Shown piece by piece: positions 5,433 to 7,277 of a stretch of 7,277 nt of DNA; the stretch's first letter is position 1, and each line of letters opens with the position of its first letter. Below the pieces are notes generated by a model. The model had not been told where the DNA came from. It did no database searches and worked only from the letters and a program-made list of their open reading frames with translations. This stretch comes from an uncultured Oscillospiraceae bacterium. GTDB lineage: Bacteria; Bacillota; Clostridia; Oscillospirales; Ruminococcaceae. The position numbers and the translations under genes were made by a program. The DNA lies in contig CAJUMS010000118.1 of the NCBI GenBank assembly GCA_910587465.1, positions 1-7,277 on the forward strand. The letters are read 5' to 3'.

Positions 5433-7277
5433 ATGACACAAGTACAACACAACATGAACGCGATTAACGCGTACAACAGACTGAACGCTAACGTAGCAGG
5501 CTTGAAGAAGGCTTCCGAGAAGCTGGCTTCCGGCTACCGTATCAACCGTGCAGGCGACGACGCTGCAGGTCTTGCGATCTCCGAGAAGATGAGATCCCAG
5601 ATCAAGGGCTTGAACCAGGCAGTTCGTAACTCTCAGGACGGTATCAACATGATCCAGACCTTTGAGGGCGCTGCTCAGGAGACACACTCCATTCTGCAGA
5701 GAATGAAGGAGCTGGCTACCGAGTCCGCTAACGGTACTTACGATAACCCCACCGACCGTGCAGCTATTCAGCTCGAGTTTGACCACCTCAACGATGAGCT
5801 CAACCAGATCGCAGATACCGACTTCAACGGTACTATCGTACTGAACGGTGGCGAGATGGCTGACGGTCTTAAGGTTTCCAACCTTGAGAATGGTCTTGGC
5901 GATTTCGATTATGCTAAAAAGGCTGATCAGACGGCAGCGGCTGCAAAGGCTATTCTTGACAAGCTTGCAAACGGCGAACTTGACAGCGTATACTCCAAGG
6001 ATAAGCTCGCAGAACTTAAGGCACTTGCTGATCAGAAGAAAGCTGTTGAGGCAAGCTCACCCAAGGATATCGTAAAGGATACCACTGTTTGGGGAACTGT
6101 TGATGAGCATGGTTATCAAGCTGATCAAGCTAAGCAGCTTTGGCATGATCTTGGTCTTGACGCCGCAAAGGACAGCTATGTTGACATTACATTTGAAGCA
6201 ACCGTTGCTGATGATGGAACAATCTCCTACAAAGCTATCAATGGTGCGACAAATTCCGGTGCGACTGTTAATGTAACTTCTGTTGCTGCTAATGCAATTA
6301 ACGGCGATGCTAATACGACCGGTATGGGCGGTTTCAAGGTTCCGGCTAAATACGGTGAAGTAAACGCTCTTTTCGACGCTACTCAGATCAAGACCGGTGA
6401 TGTTGTAACTCTTCGTTTCACAGGTCCCGGTGCTGCACCTAAGGCTCCCACCAATATTGGTTTCGCAGATGACAGCTTGAAATTTACAGGCGGCGTTGAT
6501 ACCGATGAAACCAAATATGCGATAACTATGGGTACGGGCCTCAAGGACGCTGATATGACCGATGAGATCAAGGAGGTTCTTGACACATTAAACGGTTCTG
6601 AGTGGGAACTCACAGTTGCAAACGGCACGAAGGCTCCTACGGCCAACACCGGTGTTAAGATTGGTGGTACCGCTGTTACAGGAGGTGGTATTGTTACAAC
6701 AGCCGGCGGTAATAAGTATATTATTGATGCCGCTGGAACTGCTGACAAGATTAAGGTTTCGACTGTCGATGCTGCCGGCACCGCAGCCGATAAAGAGCTG
6801 TTCACCATTGATCTTACCGGCGCAGCTGATTCTACGGCAGCGGGTTCGGTTAAGTTTACCTTGAACCTTGATGCATATAGTTTTTCGCCTGCTTCGGCGG
6901 TTGACGCTTCTGCTCAGCCGACGCCCGCTTCCGTTATCGACACAACCGAAACCGATGCAAAGCTCGCAGACATCAACTCCAAGGTTCTCAAGGCTGTTGG
7001 CGTTTCTATAGCTGACGCTTTTGATAACTCCACTGCTCGTATGTCTTACGCAGAGAACATTACTCTTCAGACTGGTGCTCGTACTAAGGACGCTGTAAAC
7101 TTCAACTTCAATTACAACGCCGATGGCACTGCTGATATGGGTACTCTTAAGGCTAACTTAAACCTGTCTGCCCGCGCTGACGGTCTGAATACAGCTAACC
7201 TTTCTCTGGCTGATCAGGACAGCGCTAACCACGCTATCGACCAGATCGACAAGGCTATCAACAAGACCTCTATGGTT
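5433..7277 (+). CDS. fliC: Flagellin, copy B (3' end outside window), probably silent in this orientation
   Basis: Paralogous filament subunit; 615 codons are open to the window end. From residue 4 the N-terminal D0/D1 region matches copy A, first exactly and then with changes such as NPTDRAAIQLEFDHLNDELNQ. The middle is a variable surface domain with an extra Lys/Ala-rich segment (about 157-205) that makes B roughly 20 residues longer than A over the shared span. The C-terminal D1 part (ARADGLNTANLSLADQ, AIDQIDKAINKTSMV) follows, and roughly the last 60 residues are outside. The predicted start MTQVQHNM differs from the MGMVVQHNM of copy A, because homology begins only at base 5441; the ATG at 5433 belongs to unrelated upstream sequence. 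There is no Shine-Dalgarno site before 5433 or before the internal ATG at 5454, and no convincing promoter. No frameshift or stop is present, so the gene is intact but looks unexpressed here. Confidence 0.93.
   Translation, partial: MTQVQHNMNAINAYNRLNANVAGLKKASEKLASGYRINRAGDDAAGLAISEKMRSQIKGLNQAVRNSQDGINMIQTFEGAAQETHSILQRMKELATESANGTYDNPTDRAAIQLEFDHLNDELNQIADTDFNGTIVLNGGEMADGLKVSNLENGLGDFDYAKKADQTAAAAKAILDKLANGELDSVYSKDKLAELKALADQKKAVEASSPKDIVKDTTVWGTVDEHGYQADQAKQLWHDLGLDAAKDSYVDITFEATVADDGTISYKAINGATNSGATVNVTSVAANAINGDANTTGMGGFKVPAKYGEVNALFDATQIKTGDVVTLRFTGPGAAPKAPTNIGFADDSLKFTGGVDTDETKYAITMGTGLKDADMTDEIKEVLDTLNGSEWELTVANGTKAPTANTGVKIGGTAVTGGGIVTTAGGNKYIIDAAGTADKIKVSTVDAAGTAADKELFTIDLTGAADSTAAGSVKFTLNLDAYSFSPASAVDASAQPTPASVIDTTETDAKLADINSKVLKAVGVSIADAFDNSTARMSYAENITLQTGARTKDAVNFNFNYNADGTADMGTLKANLNLSARADGLNTANLSLADQDSANHAIDQIDKAINKTSMV
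5441..5747 (+). repeat. 307-bp identical inverted repeat, copy in flagellin B
   Basis: Partner of the tract at 1448-1754. It begins 8 bases after the first base of the B start codon and ends at GATAAC (5742-5747), after which B reads CCC where A reads ACC. Confidence 0.95.
6300..6397 (+). repeat. 98-bp identical block in the variable domain, copy B
   Basis: Partner of 864-961 in opposite orientation. It is flanked by diverged sequence (6200-6299) on the left and by moderate divergence on the right. Confidence 0.9.
6694..6845 (+). repeat. 152-bp near-identical block in the variable domain, copy B
   Basis: Partner of 416-567. Downstream (about 6880-7020) copy B carries an unrelated Ala/Pro/Ser-rich stretch, so the similarity ends sharply. 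Confidence 0.85.

Noticed and set aside
1755..5440. Dedicated site-specific inversion system (Hin-like)
   Set aside because: No recombinase gene lies in the window, and I found no short matching inverted sites outside the flagellin coding repeats.

Overview
The window looks like chromosomal DNA of a flagellated Gram-positive anaerobe of the class Clostridia, perhaps a gut Oscillospiraceae or Lachnospiraceae member; the family is inferred. Evidence: AGGAGG-type ribosome binding sites, a consensus SigA promoter (TTGACA-N17-TATAAT), a consensus SigD/sigma-28 promoter (TAAA-N15-GCCGATAT), and flagellins with the MVVQHNM-type N-terminus common in Clostridia.

Layout: a flagellin gene (copy A) occupies 1-1765 on the minus strand and runs off the left edge. 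Its control region (1766-1915) has a perfect sigma-28 promoter, a structured leader and a strong Shine-Dalgarno site. Then comes a short stretch (1972-2145) with a plus-strand SigA-type promoter and a terminator, which together could make a small RNA of about 140 nt. A four-gene minus-strand operon fills 2141-5221: ArsR/SmtB-family metal sensor, class I methyltransferase, free-standing HMA metallochaperone and P1B-type Zn/Cd/Pb efflux ATPase. It has a consensus promoter, a 12-2-12 operator at the transcription start, and an intrinsic terminator. A second, closely related flagellin (copy B) starts at 5433 on the plus strand and runs off the right edge.

Metal operon logic: the sensor should repress its own promoter and release it on binding Zn, Cd or Pb. 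The HMA protein and the ATPase, which lacks an N-terminal HMA domain of its own, form a split efflux system. The methyltransferase is co-transcribed and its substrate is unknown.

The most interesting feature is the arrangement of the flagellins. They are long inverted repeats around a 3.7-kb segment. Their first ~300 bases are identical over 307 bp (1448-1754 versus 5441-5747), including silent sites, although silent changes are plentiful elsewhere. Copy A has a promoter and a ribosome binding site; copy B has neither in convincing form, and its upstream sequence is unrelated. Recombination in the identical tract would invert the segment, carry the sigma-28 promoter and start codon to copy B, keep both frames intact, and leave the metal operon whole. 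I propose a flagellin-switching locus (antigenic or phase variation) with no recombinase of its own. This is inference; an assembly artefact must be excluded, since both window ends lie in the same conserved flagellin region.
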